Source: Oscillospiraceae bacterium
Lineage (GTDB): Bacteria; Bacillota; Clostridia; Oscillospirales; Oscillospiraceae
Assembly: GCA_017619715.1 (NCBI GenBank)
Contig: JAFZRS010000005.1
Span: forward strand, 1 to 48,553
Direction: 5' to 3'
Length of the DNA stretch: 48,553 nt
The position numbers and the translations under genes are program-made. The notes below the pieces were generated by a model that searched no databases, had not been told where the DNA came from, and was given only the letters and a program-made list of their open reading frames with translations. This document shows positions 10,489-19,290 of the stretch, piece after piece (the first letter of the stretch is position 1; each line of letters starts with the position of its first letter).

Positions 10489-11283
10489 ATGTCATTTCAT
10501 ATCCATGAGAAAAACGGACTGACCTATTTGACCTGTGATCTGCTATCCGGTGTGCGACACGGTTTTTCCACGCGCCGGGGCGGTGTCAGTCCGCCGCCGT
10601 GGGACAGCCTGAACCTGGGTGTCGGGCGAGGCGACGCGATGGAAAACGTCCGGGAAAACTACCGGCGCTTCTGCGACGCCATCGGCGCGGACGCGGCGCG
10701 ATGTGTTTTGAGCAAGCAGGTGCATGAGGCGAACGTGCGCCTCGTCACCTCCGATGACTGCGGCAAGGGGCTTTGGCGCGATCGGGATTACACCAGCGCG
10801 GACGCCATGATCTGCAACCAGCCGGATATTCCGTTGGTGGTGTTCTCCGCTGACTGTAATGTGATTCTCCTTTACGACGACGCCACCGGAGCCGTTGGCG
10901 CGGCTCATGCCGGCTGGCGCGGCACGGCACAGGGTATTGTCAAAGCCGCTGTGGAGTCCATGGCGGCGCAGTTTGGCACGCACCCGTCCCGCATTCGCGC
11001 CGCCATCGGTCCCGCCATCGGACCGTGCTGTTTTGAGACAGACAACGACGTGCCGGACGCACTGCGTGACGCGCTGGGCGAGGCGGCGGAGCCGTATATG
11101 GCGTGGAACGGAAAAAAATGGCACATTGATCTGCGCGCCGTCAACGCACTGTGGCTGCGCCGCTCAGGTGTGGAGCGAATCGACATCTGCGACCACTGCA
11201 CCGCCTGCCGCACCGATCTCTACTGGTCGCACCGCAAAACCGGCGGCGCGCGGGGTGCGCAGATCGCCATGATCTCACTATGA
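10489..11283 (+). CDS. pgeF: Peptidoglycan editing factor / YfiH-type multicopper-like oxidase
   Basis: 264 aa of the PgeF/YfiH (formerly laccase-domain, DUF152) family. Family motifs are visible: GFSTRRGGVSPPPWDSLNL near the N-terminus, SKQVHEANV, SADCNVILL, AAHAGWRGT and AIGPCCFE, which include the metal-binding His/Cys/His set. Family members act in purine nucleoside metabolism or remove misincorporated peptidoglycan residues. AAAAGGAG precedes the ATG. It lies 25 bp after secA and 13 bp before the solute-binding protein. Confidence 0.92.
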   Translation: MSFHIHEKNGLTYLTCDLLSGVRHGFSTRRGGVSPPPWDSLNLGVGRGDAMENVRENYRRFCDAIGADAARCVLSKQVHEANVRLVTSDDCGKGLWRDRDYTSADAMICNQPDIPLVVFSADCNVILLYDDATGAVGAAHAGWRGTAQGIVKAAVESMAAQFGTHPSRIRAAIGPAIGPCCFETDNDVPDALRDALGEAAEPYMAWNGKKWHIDLRAVNALWLRRSGVERIDICDHCTACRTDLYWSHRKTGGARGAQIAMISL

Positions 11284-11296
11284 CAGGAGTTTTCCC

Positions 11297-12841
11297 ATGA
11301 AAAAGCGTCTTGTCTTTCTGGCACTGGCGGCGTTTGTGATACTGACCGCCTGTGCCGACCCGGACAGTTCTGATCCCAACGATCCCTTCGGCGATATGAT
11401 CGGTCTGTCCTCTTCCTCCGACGCGCAGCCGGACACAGCGCTGCGCTCCTTTTCTCTGCCCTATTTTAAGAACCGGACACTGGATCCCATCACCTGTCCG
11501 GACGGCATACACCAGACGCTGGGCGCGCTGTTGTACGACGGTTTATTCACCTTGGACGAGACGCTGACACTGCGTCCGGCTCTGGCAACCGGCTATTCCT
11601 ATGATGCCGCCAACCGTGAATATACCATCGCCCTGCGAAGCGGCATTACGTTCTCCGACGGCTCACCTGTGAGCGCATCGGACGTGGTCGCTACGCTCCG
11701 CCGTGCACAAATTTCCGAGCGATACGCGGCGCGGCTGGCAGAGATGGTTTCCGTCTCCGGCAGCGGCAATACGGTATATATTACGCTCAGCACCGACTGC
11801 GCCGGTTTTGCTTCCCGGCTGGATATTCCCATTGTCAAGACGGGAACAGAGGATCAAATGATCCCTGTGGGAACGGGTCTCTACTGCTGCGCAGAGGATG
11901 ACAAGGGATTATACCTTACACCCAATCTGCACCGTTGGCGGCAGGGTACACTGCCCATCGCCCGGATCGCTTTGAAAGACTGCAAAGATGAGGAGTCCCT
12001 TCCCTATGCCTTCAACGCCCAGCAGATCCAGCTACTCGCCTGTGATCTGACCGGTACGACCTCCGCTTCCTTCTCCGGCAGCGGCGAATACATCGATGCT
12101 GCTACCACGGTGATGCAATATATTGGCTGTAACACCGGCACAGGCATTTTCAGCGACGCGGCTTTGCGCGCCGCCGTCAGCGCCGGGATTGACCGGGTGG
12201 GCTGTGTCAACGCATATCTGCTTGGTCACGGTCACGCCGCCCAGTTCCCCCTGTCCCCTGTCTGCGCTCTGTATCCGGTTTCCATGGAGCAGACCTATTC
12301 CCCGGATAACTACCTGGCGGCGCTGGAGGCGGCAGGGTACAACACAGGCGTTTTACGCACCGCCACGCTGCTGGTGAATGAGGAAAATCCGTTCCGTGTA
12401 CACGCCGCCCGGAAGATCGCCGCAGATCTATCCCAATACGATATCCAAATCTCTGTGTCTGCCCTACCCTGGGAGGAATACCGGACCGCGCTGACCGCCG
12501 GACGGTACGACCTCTATTACGGGGAGTGCCGCTTGAGCGCGGACTGGGATCTCACGGCGCTGCTGGGCGAGGGCGGCGCGCTGAACTTCAGCGCCTACGC
12601 CGACGAGGAATTGACCCGTCTGATCACAGAGGACCGCGCCGCCAATCCGGATCGGCGCGGCGATACGATGCGGGCGCTGTGTGCAAGGCTGCAGACCCAA
12701 TCGCCCTTTGTGCCCATTTCTTTCAAGAATATCTCTATGCTGCTGCCCTCCGGCGCGCTGGATGGTGTGATTCCCACCGCCGCCAATCCGTTTTTTAATT
12801 TGCCTGACTGGACAGTACACTGGGCAAACGCCGAGGAGTGA
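11297..12841 (+). CDS. Family 5 solute-binding lipoprotein (oligopeptide type)
   Basis: 514 aa. A lipoprotein signal peptide is clear, with lipobox LTAC cleaved before Cys at about residue 19. The mature part has the SBP_bac_5 architecture, including LGALLYDGLFTLDETLTLRPALA and FSDGSPVSASDVVATLRRA, typical of OppA/DppA-like peptide or nickel binding proteins. No permease or ATPase genes adjoin, so it either serves a transporter encoded elsewhere or has another role. It starts 13 bp after pgeF with GGAG upstream and ends at a strong bidirectional terminator. Confidence 0.9.
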   Translation: MKKRLVFLALAAFVILTACADPDSSDPNDPFGDMIGLSSSSDAQPDTALRSFSLPYFKNRTLDPITCPDGIHQTLGALLYDGLFTLDETLTLRPALATGYSYDAANREYTIALRSGITFSDGSPVSASDVVATLRRAQISERYAARLAEMVSVSGSGNTVYITLSTDCAGFASRLDIPIVKTGTEDQMIPVGTGLYCCAEDDKGLYLTPNLHRWRQGTLPIARIALKDCKDEESLPYAFNAQQIQLLACDLTGTTSASFSGSGEYIDAATTVMQYIGCNTGTGIFSDAALRAAVSAGIDRVGCVNAYLLGHGHAAQFPLSPVCALYPVSMEQTYSPDNYLAALEAAGYNTGVLRTATLLVNEENPFRVHAARKIAADLSQYDIQISVSALPWEEYRTALTAGRYDLYYGECRLSADWDLTALLGEGGALNFSAYADEELTRLITEDRAANPDRRGDTMRALCARLQTQSPFVPISFKNISMLLPSGALDGVIPTAANPFFNLPDWTVHWANAEE

Positions 12842-12865
12842 GGCATGGATATTCACGCCATGTGA

Positions 12866-12915
12866 AACAAAGAAATGACACGGCGGAGCATACTCCGCCG
12901 TGTCGTTTCTTTGTT
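12866..12915. terminator. Bidirectional terminator between SBP gene and lexA
   Basis: A long near-perfect stem of about 23 bp (12866-12888 with 12893-12915; one T-G pair), loop CATA. The outer part of each arm is A/T-rich, giving U-rich 3' ends in both directions. It separates convergent genes. Confidence 0.85.
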
Positions 12916-12918
12916 CGT

Positions 12919-13542
12919 TTAGTAGGTGCGGATTACCGCCGAGACTTTGCCCAGAATAGTGGCGTTTCGTCCGTCGATAGGGCTGTAATCAGGGTTTTCC
13001 GGCAGTAGCCACACCTCGTTTCCCTTGCGCTGCAACCGTTTGACGGTTGCTTCGTCCTCGAGAAGCGCTACCACAATCTCGCCGTTGTGCGCCTGGCGCT
13101 GCTGGTGCACCACCACCAGATCGTCCGGCAATATGCCGGCGTTGAGCATGGATTCGCCGCGAACCCGCAACGCAAAATACTCGCCGTCCCTGCCGCCGGT
13201 ATCAAAGGTGAGATAGTCCTCAATGCACTCCTGCGCCAGAATGGGCGTACCTGCCGCCACATTACCCACGATGGGCACTTTGCCCGCCGGCAGCTCCGGC
13301 TGACCATACAAATCGTCCCCTGTCCGTTCCGGCTGAATCGGTGTAATGGCGCGACCCTTGCCGGCGCCCTTATTGATGATACCCTGCTCCTCCATGTGCT
13401 TGAGGTGAAAATGCACTGTGGACGGAGATTTTAGACCCACCGCCTCGCCGATCTCCCGGACGGAAGGCGGATACCCCTGCTCACGGATCGTGGCGGTGAT
13501 ATAATCGTAGATCCGCTGCTGCATCTTCGTCATCTGACCCAT
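12919..13542 (-). CDS. lexA: SOS repressor LexA
   Basis: 207 aa. An N-terminal winged helix (PPSVREIGEAVGLKSPSTVHFHL) is followed by the self-cleaving S24 domain: scissile Ala97-Gly98 in VAAGTP, nucleophile Ser131 in RGESML and Lys168 in EATVKRL. All residues for RecA-stimulated autocleavage are present. I start at ATG 13542 because AAAGGAG lies 8 nt upstream, although the frame is open 10 codons further. Its promoter holds a near-consensus LexA box (13612-13625), so it is autoregulated. Confidence 0.97.
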   Translation of the reverse strand: MGQMTKMQQRIYDYITATIREQGYPPSVREIGEAVGLKSPSTVHFHLKHMEEQGIINKGAGKGRAITPIQPERTGDDLYGQPELPAGKVPIVGNVAAGTPILAQECIEDYLTFDTGGRDGEYFALRVRGESMLNAGILPDDLVVVHQQRQAHNGEIVVALLEDEATVKRLQRKGNEVWLLPENPDYSPIDGRNATILGKVSAVIRTY

Positions 13543-13586
13543 GCTGTATCTCCTTTCTTCTGGGGAAAACACGATTCTTCTACTGC

Positions 13587-13615
13587 ATTATAGCATATCG
13601 TTTCCTATATTGCAA
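13587..13615 (-). promoter_or_regulatory. lexA promoter
   Basis: Minus-strand -35 TTGCAA (13610-13615) and perfect -10 TATAAT (13587-13592), 17-bp spacer. The -35 overlaps the SOS box. Confidence 0.87.
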
Positions 13616-13625
13616 CATTTGTTCG
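13612..13625 (-). promoter_or_regulatory. LexA (SOS) operator
   Basis: Minus strand CGAACAAATGTTGC matches the Gram-positive SOS box CGAACRNRYGTTYC with a single mismatch (G for the Y before the last C). It covers most of the lexA -35 element, so bound LexA would block RNA polymerase. Confidence 0.85.
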
Positions 13626-13628
13626 ATA

Positions 13629-13677
13629 TTTTTTCTTGCTATTTTTTTCTTGCAGAAAACATTTGATTTTTTCTTGC
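13629..13677 (+). repeat. Three copies of TTTTTTCTTGC between lexA and secG
   Basis: The 11-mer TTTTTTCTTGC occurs at 13629-13639, 13643-13653 and 13667-13677, all in the same orientation. The third copy runs into the secG -35 element. Function is unknown; it may be a regulator-binding site, an UP-like element or simple AT-rich drift. Confidence 0.7.
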
Positions 13678-13702
13678 ATTTTGCGGCGCGGTGTGGTATG
13701 AT
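13674..13702 (+). promoter_or_regulatory. secG promoter
   Basis: -35 TTGCAT (13674-13679), 17-bp spacer, -10 TATGAT (13697-13702), 48 bp upstream of the secG start. Confidence 0.78.
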
Positions 13703-13750
13703 AACTTGTACTTTGAGACGTATGCCATTTGGCAAGAAGGAGTTTTCACT

Positions 13751-13993
13751 ATGTTGATTTTCATCACCGTTTTGCAGTTGATCGTGGGGCTGATCCTGAC
13801 CGCGATCGTGCTGTTCCAATCCGGCAAGAGCCAGGGTCTGTCCGGTACTATCGGCGGCATCGCCGACAGCTACATGGCAAAGAGCAAGGCAAAGTCTCTG
13901 GACGCCAAGCTCGCCAAGGCTACCAAGTGGGTGGGCGCCGCCTTCGTGGTGCTGACGCTGATCCTTAACTGCATGGTTGCCGCAGGTATGTAA
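13751..13993 (+). CDS. secG: Preprotein translocase subunit SecG
   Basis: 80 aa with two membrane segments (about residues 3-24 and 57-78). The conserved cytoplasmic loop QSGKSQGLSGTIGG is diagnostic of SecG, the accessory subunit of the SecYEG channel. The start at 13751 (MLIFITVLQLIVG) has AAGGAG upstream; the frame is open 20 codons further without family similarity. Monocistronic, with a strong terminator. Confidence 0.95.
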   Translation: MLIFITVLQLIVGLILTAIVLFQSGKSQGLSGTIGGIADSYMAKSKAKSLDAKLAKATKWVGAAFVVLTLILNCMVAAGM

Positions 13994-14007
13994 AGCAAAT
14001 ACCGTTG

Positions 14008-14046
14008 ACGAATGCCGTCCCCATGGGGGACGGCATTCGTTTTTTT
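14008..14046. terminator. secG terminator
   Basis: A perfect 15-bp stem (14008-14022 with 14026-14040), loop ATG, followed by six T on the plus strand. It abuts the stop of the convergent zinc-ribbon gene and may stop transcription from that side too. Confidence 0.92.
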
Positions 14047-14836
14047 ACCACTCTAAATACACGCAAATCAGTTTGTATTCTCCATCCGGCGTTCTGCAGC
14101 CAAACACCACATGATCCGGCACGATGTTGTCGATCCCCACAGGGAAGCTGTATACACCCTGTGCAAGAATCTCATACTCTATCGCCATATACAGGTTTTC
14201 ACCGGGCTGATCGCGCAGATACAGGGTGCATTCGCTCGGCAAAGCGCTGCCTGTCGCCGTCATATAGATACGGTAGCATCGATCCGAGCCGGACCACGCC
14301 ACGCCTGTTACCGCCATCACCGTTCCGTCAGGCAAAAGAAAGGATTCGTCCATTCCGGCTTCCCGCCAATAGTCGTCTCTCTCCCAGCCGTCCCGCCCTA
14401 CGCTGAAAAGACTATCCGCCTGACCGCCTGCCCCATCCGGCTGACGGTCATTGTCCAACATACCCATCAGCGCGCTGAACAGGACGCTTGCCGCCACCAA
14501 AATACCCACCGCGGGGAGACAGCCGCTTTTCTTTTTCTGACGCAGACGAATCGGTGCGGCGGGCGACGGTGCGCTTCCGCTGTGCGCTATTTCGGCGATC
14601 GATGGGCGATAGTCATTCTGCGCCTGATGCTCATAGCACTCCTTCTGTTCAAAGCAGACCTTATCGCTGTACGCCTGTTTCTTCGCGTAGGCATCGTCGG
14701 TCATGTGCTGTACCGTGCCGTCCACCATGACACGCTCCCTCTTGGGCGGGCGGTTATAGGCACCGCAACGAGGACAGCAACCCTCTTTATTATAATTATA
14801 AACAGCGCCGCACGCCTTGCAACGGACGATCACCAT
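14045..14836 (-). CDS. Zinc-ribbon, single-pass membrane protein, function unknown
   Basis: 263 aa. The N-terminus is a rubredoxin-like zinc ribbon (CKACGAVYNYNKEGCCPRCG, ligands C6, C9, C21 and C24 or near neighbours). A charged linker and one membrane segment (GCLPAVGILVAASVLFSALMG, about residues 105-125) lead to a C-terminal domain of about 135 residues. That domain is predicted to lie outside and has a beta-rich look (CTLYLRDQPGENLYMAIEY). I do not recognise the C-terminal domain. The start has GGGGGGAG upstream and the gene has its own candidate promoter. Confidence 0.82.
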   Translation of the reverse strand: MVIVRCKACGAVYNYNKEGCCPRCGAYNRPPKRERVMVDGTVQHMTDDAYAKKQAYSDKVCFEQKECYEHQAQNDYRPSIAEIAHSGSAPSPAAPIRLRQKKKSGCLPAVGILVAASVLFSALMGMLDNDRQPDGAGGQADSLFSVGRDGWERDDYWREAGMDESFLLPDGTVMAVTGVAWSGSDRCYRIYMTATGSALPSECTLYLRDQPGENLYMAIEYEILAQGVYSFPVGIDNIVPDHVVFGCRTPDGEYKLICVYLEW

Positions 14837-14861
14837 AGTGCTCCCCCCTTCTTCTGCGTTT

Positions 14862-14890
14862 ATCCTAACACATTTGAGCGCGGCTGTCTA
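14862..14890 (-). promoter_or_regulatory. Candidate promoter of the zinc-ribbon gene
   Basis: Minus-strand -35 TAGACA (14885-14890, 5 of 6), 17-bp spacer, -10 TAGGAT (14862-14867, 4 of 6), 25 bp upstream of the ATG. Confidence 0.5.
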
Positions 14891-14955
14891 TCAACTTCCG
14901 GTTGCAATTGCTTTATTAGTGCGCAACGTACGGTTTACCTGCTGTGCAATACATG

Positions 14956-15002
14956 AAAAAACACCCTTTTCTATGGGCTCTGACCATAGAAAAGGGTGTT
15001 TT
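14956..15002 (-). terminator. Terminator of the S10-spc-alpha operon
   Basis: A perfect 19-bp stem (14958-14976 with 14984-15002), 7-nt loop, then a run of T on the minus strand. It starts 20 nt after the rplQ stop and ends the ribosomal operon. Confidence 0.95.
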
Positions 15003-15022
15003 ACGCTTTGATACGCCGCTCT

Positions 15023-15367
15023 TTATTTGACCAGCTCGATGATAGCGGTCTCGGCGGCATCACCGCGGCGTACGCCGGTGCGAACGATGCGGGTATAACC
15101 GCCGTTGCGCTCCGCGTATTCCGGGGCAATCTGCTTAAACAGCTTGTTCGCCACGTCTTCTCTGGTGATAAACGCCAGCGCTTGACGGTAGGCTGCCAGA
15201 TCGCCCTTCTTGCCGAGAGTGATCATCTTCTCGGCCATGGGCTTGATCTCCTTGGCGCGGGTGATGGTGGTCTCCATCCGTCCGAGATCCAGAAAATCAG
15301 TCACCTGCTGACGAAGCATCGCTCTGCGCTGATCCGTCGTCTTGCCGAGCTTACGAGTTCCGGGCAT
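15023..15367 (-). CDS. rplQ: 50S ribosomal protein L17
   Basis: 114 aa, matching the short bacterial L17 ([18 protein letters not shown] at the N-terminus, [13 protein letters not shown] at the C-terminus). It is a large-subunit protein near the exit tunnel. It is the last gene of the operon, 47 bp after rpoA, with GGAGG upstream and a strong terminator downstream. Confidence 0.97.
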   Translation of the reverse strand: MPGTRKLGKTTDQRRAMLRQQVTDFLDLGRMETTITRAKEIKPMAEKMITLGKKGDLAAYRQALAFITREDVANKLFKQIAPEYAERNGGYTRIVRTGVRRGDAAETAIIELVK

Positions 15368-15414
15368 TTCAGTTTCCTCCTTAATAAGGATATTCCGCGC
15401 AATGCGCGAAGCAG

Positions 15415-16368
15415 TTAATTGTTCTCTTCGCTGGCAAGGCTCAAGCCCATCATCGCCAGCTTATTGATGACTTCCTCCAAAGACTTCCGTCCCAGATTAC
15501 GCACCTTCATCATCTCGTCCTCCGTCCTGGAGATCAGATCCTCGACGGTATTGATATTAGCGCGCTTGAGACAGTTGAAGCTGCGGACGCTCAAATCCAA
15601 CTCCTCGATGGTCAGCTCCAGCACTTTGTCACGCTGATCGGTGGATTTCTCCACCACCGTGGACTGACCGCCTGCCATTTCGCTCAGATCGGTGAACAGA
15701 GCAAAATGATCGCAGAGGATCTTAGCGCCCAGGGAAACAGCGTCCCGGGCGGAGATGGTGGAATCCGTCCAGACTTCCAGCGTCAGCTTATCAAAGTCCG
15801 TCATGTTGCCCACACGGGTGTTCTCCACCGTGTAGTTGACCTTATAGACGGGGGTATAGATGGAGTCAATGGGAATCACACCGATCACACCGCCACGCAA
15901 CGCTTTGTTGCGGTTGGCGTCCACATAACCGCGGCCGTGGCTGAGCGTGATCTCCATGCTCAGCTTGCCGTCTACGTCCAATGTGGCAATGTGCAGATCC
16001 GGATTGAGAATCTCCACTTCACCGTCGACCTTGATATCGCCGGCAGTAACCTCGCAGGGACCGGTGGCCTCGATGAACACCGTCTTGGGACTGTCACTAT
16101 GGAGCTTGGTGAGCAGTTCTTTCACGTTCAGGACAATCTCTGTCACGTCCTCTTTCACACCGGGAACGGTGGAAAACTCGTGCTGCACACCTGCAATCTT
16201 GATGCTGGTAGCGGCGGTGCCGGGCAGAGACGAGAGCAGAATGCGGCGCAGCGCATTGCCCAGAGTCGTGCCGTAGCCGCGCTCCAGAGGCTCGATCACA
16301 TATTTTCCGTAGGAGGCGTCGCCGGGTGTTTCGATACACTCGATTTGGGGCTTTTCAATTTCGATCAT
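15415..16368 (-). CDS. rpoA: RNA polymerase alpha subunit
   Basis: 317 aa. The N-terminal dimerisation/assembly domain spans about residues 1-225 ([19 protein letters not shown]). The C-terminal domain spans about 245-310 ([25 protein letters not shown]), which binds UP elements and activators. I start at ATG 16368 ([10 protein letters not shown]), which has AAGGAGG upstream and matches other alpha subunits; an upstream in-frame ATG precedes the RBS. Position after rpsD is the standard alpha-operon order. Confidence 0.98.
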   Translation of the reverse strand: MIEIEKPQIECIETPGDASYGKYVIEPLERGYGTTLGNALRRILLSSLPGTAATSIKIAGVQHEFSTVPGVKEDVTEIVLNVKELLTKLHSDSPKTVFIEATGPCEVTAGDIKVDGEVEILNPDLHIATLDVDGKLSMEITLSHGRGYVDANRNKALRGGVIGVIPIDSIYTPVYKVNYTVENTRVGNMTDFDKLTLEVWTDSTISARDAVSLGAKILCDHFALFTDLSEMAGGQSTVVEKSTDQRDKVLELTIEELDLSVRSFNCLKRANINTVEDLISRTEDEMMKVRNLGRKSLEEVINKLAMMGLSLASEENN

Positions 16369-16454
16369 GCAGTACCCTCCTTCAATTTTCATTGCGGTAC
16401 GGGGTAAAACCCGCGCTATTTCAGATCCGTGCGGCTGTGAGGGTCAAAGCCCTG

Positions 16455-17057
16455 TTACCTGGAGTACAACTCAACAATCAGGTGCTCCTCGATGGGCATA
16501 TCAATGTCCTCACGAGCGGGCAGCCTGGTGACAGTACCCTTCAAAGTATTCTTCTCGCGCTCCAACCATGCAGGAACTGTGACCAGAGGAGCGTCCTCAG
16601 CGGTGAGACGCTTGAAGGCAACGGAGGAGCGACTGCTCTCTCTGACCTCAATCACATCCCCTACGCGAACCAGGTAGGAAGGAATATTGACCTTCTTGCC
16701 ATTCACGGTGAAATGAGCGTGATTCACCAGCTGACGCGCCTCGCGGCGGGTCATTGCAAAGCCCAGACGGTACACCACGTTGTCCAGACGGCGCTCCACC
16801 AGACTCAGCAGGTTTTCACCCGTCTTACCGGACATATGGGAGGCCTTCTCATAGTACATACGGAATTGCCGCTCCAAAATGCCGTAGACAAACTTGACCT
16901 TCTGCTTCTCATTGAGCTGAATGGCATATTCACTCTTCTTCTTTCTCATCTGTCCGCCGGGGTTGCGCTTGGTCTCCTTCTTGGAGTAACCCATGACGGT
17001 AGGAGAAATGCCCAGCGCCTTGCAGCGCTTGGCGATCGGCTGCATATTCTTAGCCAT
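16455..17057 (-). CDS. rpsD: 30S ribosomal protein S4
   Basis: 200 aa. The N-terminus has a single cysteine (C12), so this is the zinc-free form of S4. The S4 RNA-binding domain lies around residues 90-155 ([21 protein letters not shown]). S4 nucleates 16S assembly and often represses its own operon by binding mRNA. An 86-bp gap before rpoA holds a small hairpin (CGGG/CCCG) of unknown use. Confidence 0.97.
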   Translation of the reverse strand: MAKNMQPIAKRCKALGISPTVMGYSKKETKRNPGGQMRKKKSEYAIQLNEKQKVKFVYGILERQFRMYYEKASHMSGKTGENLLSLVERRLDNVVYRLGFAMTRREARQLVNHAHFTVNGKKVNIPSYLVRVGDVIEVRESSRSSVAFKRLTAEDAPLVTVPAWLEREKNTLKGTVTRLPAREDIDMPIEEHLIVELYSR

Positions 17058-17082
17058 AATCTACTGTTCCTCCTTCTTTAAC

Positions 17083-17484
17083 TTACACGCGACGGCGCTT
17101 CGGCGGGCGGCAGCCGTTGTGGGGGATAGGCGTGACATCCTTGATCATCGTCACTTCCAGACCCACTGCCTGCAAGGCGCGAATCGCTGCCTCACGGCCC
17201 TGACCGGGACCCTTCACGAAAACTTCAACTGTTTTCAGACCGTACTCCATCGCCGCCTTGGCAGCGGTTTCAGCAGCGCTCTGTGCAGCAAAGGGAGTGG
17301 ATTTCTTGCTTCCGCGGAAGCCCAGACCGCCCGAGGACGCCCAGGACAGCGCATTGCCCTGCGCATCGGTGACGGTCACCATGGTGTTATTGAAGGAAGA
17401 ACGGATATGGACCTGTCCCTTTTCTACGTTCTTCTTTTCACGACGGCGGCGAACGACCTTCTTACCGCTTTTCACGTTAGCCAT
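17083..17484 (-). CDS. rpsK: 30S ribosomal protein S11
   Basis: 133 aa with a basic N-terminus, core [19 protein letters not shown] and the invariant C-terminal [15 protein letters not shown]. It binds the platform of the 30S subunit near the mRNA exit. AGGAGG-like RBS lies upstream; it sits 17 bp after rpsM. Confidence 0.98.
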   Translation of the reverse strand: MANVKSGKKVVRRRREKKNVEKGQVHIRSSFNNTMVTVTDAQGNALSWASSGGLGFRGSKKSTPFAAQSAAETAAKAAMEYGLKTVEVFVKGPGQGREAAIRALQAVGLEVTMIKDVTPIPHNGCRPPKRRRV

Positions 17485-17501
17485 ATTTGATCCTTCCCTC
17501 C

Positions 17502-17867
17502 TTACTTCTTCTTGTTAGCAATGGTCTTCTTCGGACCCTTGCGGGTGCGCGCGTTGGTCTTGCTGCGCTGTCCGCGCACGGGCAGACCACGACGATGACG
17601 GGTGCCGCGATAGCAGCCGATCTCCGTCAGACGCTTGATGTCCAACGCAACCTGGCGGCGCAAATCGCCCTCCACCACATAGCCGTCAACTGCCTCGCGG
17701 AGCTTCGCCTCGTCAGCTTCGCTCAGATCCTTCACGCGGGTATCGGGGTTTACGCCTGTCTTCGCCAGGATATCCTGGGCGGTTTTTCTGCCAATACCGT
17801 AGATATAAGTCAAACCGATCTCGATTCGCTTATCCTTGGGCAGGTCAATACCGGCAATACGTGCCAT
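17502..17867 (-). CDS. rpsM: 30S ribosomal protein S13
   Basis: 121 aa. It begins [17 protein letters not shown], contains the helix-hairpin-helix [12 protein letters not shown], and ends in the basic tail [14 protein letters not shown]. It contacts tRNA and the 50S subunit at the head of the 30S particle. It follows rpmJ by 26 bp. Confidence 0.98.
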   Translation of the reverse strand: MARIAGIDLPKDKRIEIGLTYIYGIGRKTAQDILAKTGVNPDTRVKDLSEADEAKLREAVDGYVVEGDLRRQVALDIKRLTEIGCYRGTRHRRGLPVRGQRSKTNARTRKGPKKTIANKKK

Positions 17868-17893
17868 ACTCTTTAAGCACCTCCACTTTCTAC

Positions 17894-18019
<126 letters not shown>

Positions 18020-18238
18020 CTACTTACTACGCCAGGTAATCCGGCCGCGGGTCAGATCGTAAGGCGACATCTCCACGGTCACCTTGTCACCGGGCAGAAT
18101 CCTGATGAAGTTCATTCTGAGCTTTCCGGAAATATGTGCCAATATCGTGTGTCCATTTCCAATGTCTACTTGGAATGTCGTGTTGGGCAGGGATTCTACC
18201 ACTACGCCCTCCACTTCAATCATATCGGATTTTGCCAA
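18020..18238 (-). CDS. infA: Translation initiation factor IF-1
   Basis: 72 aa, an OB-fold protein that blocks the ribosomal A site during initiation. The sequence is typical: [19 protein letters not shown] and [18 protein letters not shown]. It begins 1 nt after the stop of the KOW-protein gene, so the two are translationally coupled. Confidence 0.98.
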   Translation of the reverse strand: MAKSDMIEVEGVVVESLPNTTFQVDIGNGHTILAHISGKLRMNFIRILPGDKVTVEMSPYDLTRGRITWRSK

Positions 18239-18239
18239 G

Positions 18240-18524
18240 CTAAGATCCCTCCTGATCTGGATTACCGCCGCTGTATGCGGCTATGGCTTTACGAAGCTCG
18301 CTGTTGGTGACTTTCTCGCCACCTCTGATTCTCTCGGCGGTTATGCCGGAGCCGGACTCCACCAGCGTTACGTGCTTGCGCCGTTTTCGCTTGGGATTCT
18401 CCACTCTCCGCTTCTTCCCGTCCGCCAGCAGGAGGAAGTCTCCCTCCGTCGCAAGTACGAAGAAAAGGCTTCCCGCGTCCCTGCCGGCAACTGCTTTTAC
18501 GATGTCTGATTTGGCAATGTCCAT
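18240..18524 (-). CDS. KOW-domain RNA-binding protein (YbzG/L14e-like)
   Basis: 94 aa. The N-terminal half is a KOW motif ([18 protein letters not shown]) followed by a basic [13 protein letters not shown] stretch, as in the small L14e-like protein found between map and infA in many Firmicutes. The C-terminal third is not conserved to my eye. It is probably ribosome- or RNA-associated; its exact function is unestablished. It lies 3 bp after map. Confidence 0.85.
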   Translation of the reverse strand: MDIAKSDIVKAVAGRDAGSLFFVLATEGDFLLLADGKKRRVENPKRKRRKHVTLVESGSGITAERIRGGEKVTNSELRKAIAAYSGGNPDQEGS

Positions 18525-18527
18525 AGG

Positions 18528-19289
18528 CTACACCAATGACCCTTCAAGATCCGTCAGGATCTCCGGCTCTCCGGCGGTGATGAGAAGGGTGTTCTCATAG
18601 TGGGCGGCGTTCTTTCCGTCCGCCGTTTTCACCGTCCAGCCGTCGCTCATCTGGATAATGGACGCGACGCCTGCATTCACCATGGGTTCTACGGCAATCG
18701 TCATGCCTCGCAGAAGACGGCGGCCATGACCGCTCTCACCGTAGTTGGGCACCTCCGGGTCCTCATGCATTTTCTGCCCGATGCCGTGACCGACATATTC
18801 CCGGACAATGCTGAAGCCCTGCGATTCCACATAGCTCTGCACCGCGTGGGAGATGTCTCCGATCCGGTATCCCTCCCGGGCGAAGCGCAGTCCCTCAAAG
18901 AAGCTCTGCTGCGTCACGCGGATCAGCCGCATTGCCTCGTCGGACACATCTCCGCAAGGATACGTTCCCGCGCAATCGCCGTGGTAGCCGCCGATATACG
19001 CGCCTACGTCTACGCTGACGATATCACCTTCGCGCAGCACCCGTTTACCGGGAATGCCGTGGATAATCTCGTCGTTTACGCTGACGCACACGCTGGCGGG
19101 ATAGCCGTTGTAGTGCAGAAAAGAGGGTGTGGCGCCCTGGCTCTTGATGAACCGGTACACTGCTTCATCAATTTGGTGGGTTGTTACGCCGGGTTTTACC
19201 ATATCCCGTGCCACAGCACGGGCAGCCGCGGTAATCTTGCCCGCCCGACGCATCAGTTCAATCTCTCGGCTGGACTTCAACGTGATCAT
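18528..19289 (-). CDS. map: Methionine aminopeptidase, type I
   Basis: 253 aa. It removes the N-terminal Met from nascent proteins. Metal ligands are recognisable in VSVDVGAYIGGYHGDCAGTY (two Asp), GHGIGQKMHE (His) and TIAVEPM (Glu), plus a last Glu near the C-terminus. There is no N-terminal zinc-finger extension, so this is type Ia. It begins 1 nt after the adk stop. Confidence 0.97.
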   Translation of the reverse strand: MITLKSSREIELMRRAGKITAAARAVARDMVKPGVTTHQIDEAVYRFIKSQGATPSFLHYNGYPASVCVSVNDEIIHGIPGKRVLREGDIVSVDVGAYIGGYHGDCAGTYPCGDVSDEAMRLIRVTQQSFFEGLRFAREGYRIGDISHAVQSYVESQGFSIVREYVGHGIGQKMHEDPEVPNYGESGHGRRLLRGMTIAVEPMVNAGVASIIQMSDGWTVKTADGKNAAHYENTLLITAGEPEILTDLEGSLV

Positions 19290-19290
19290 C

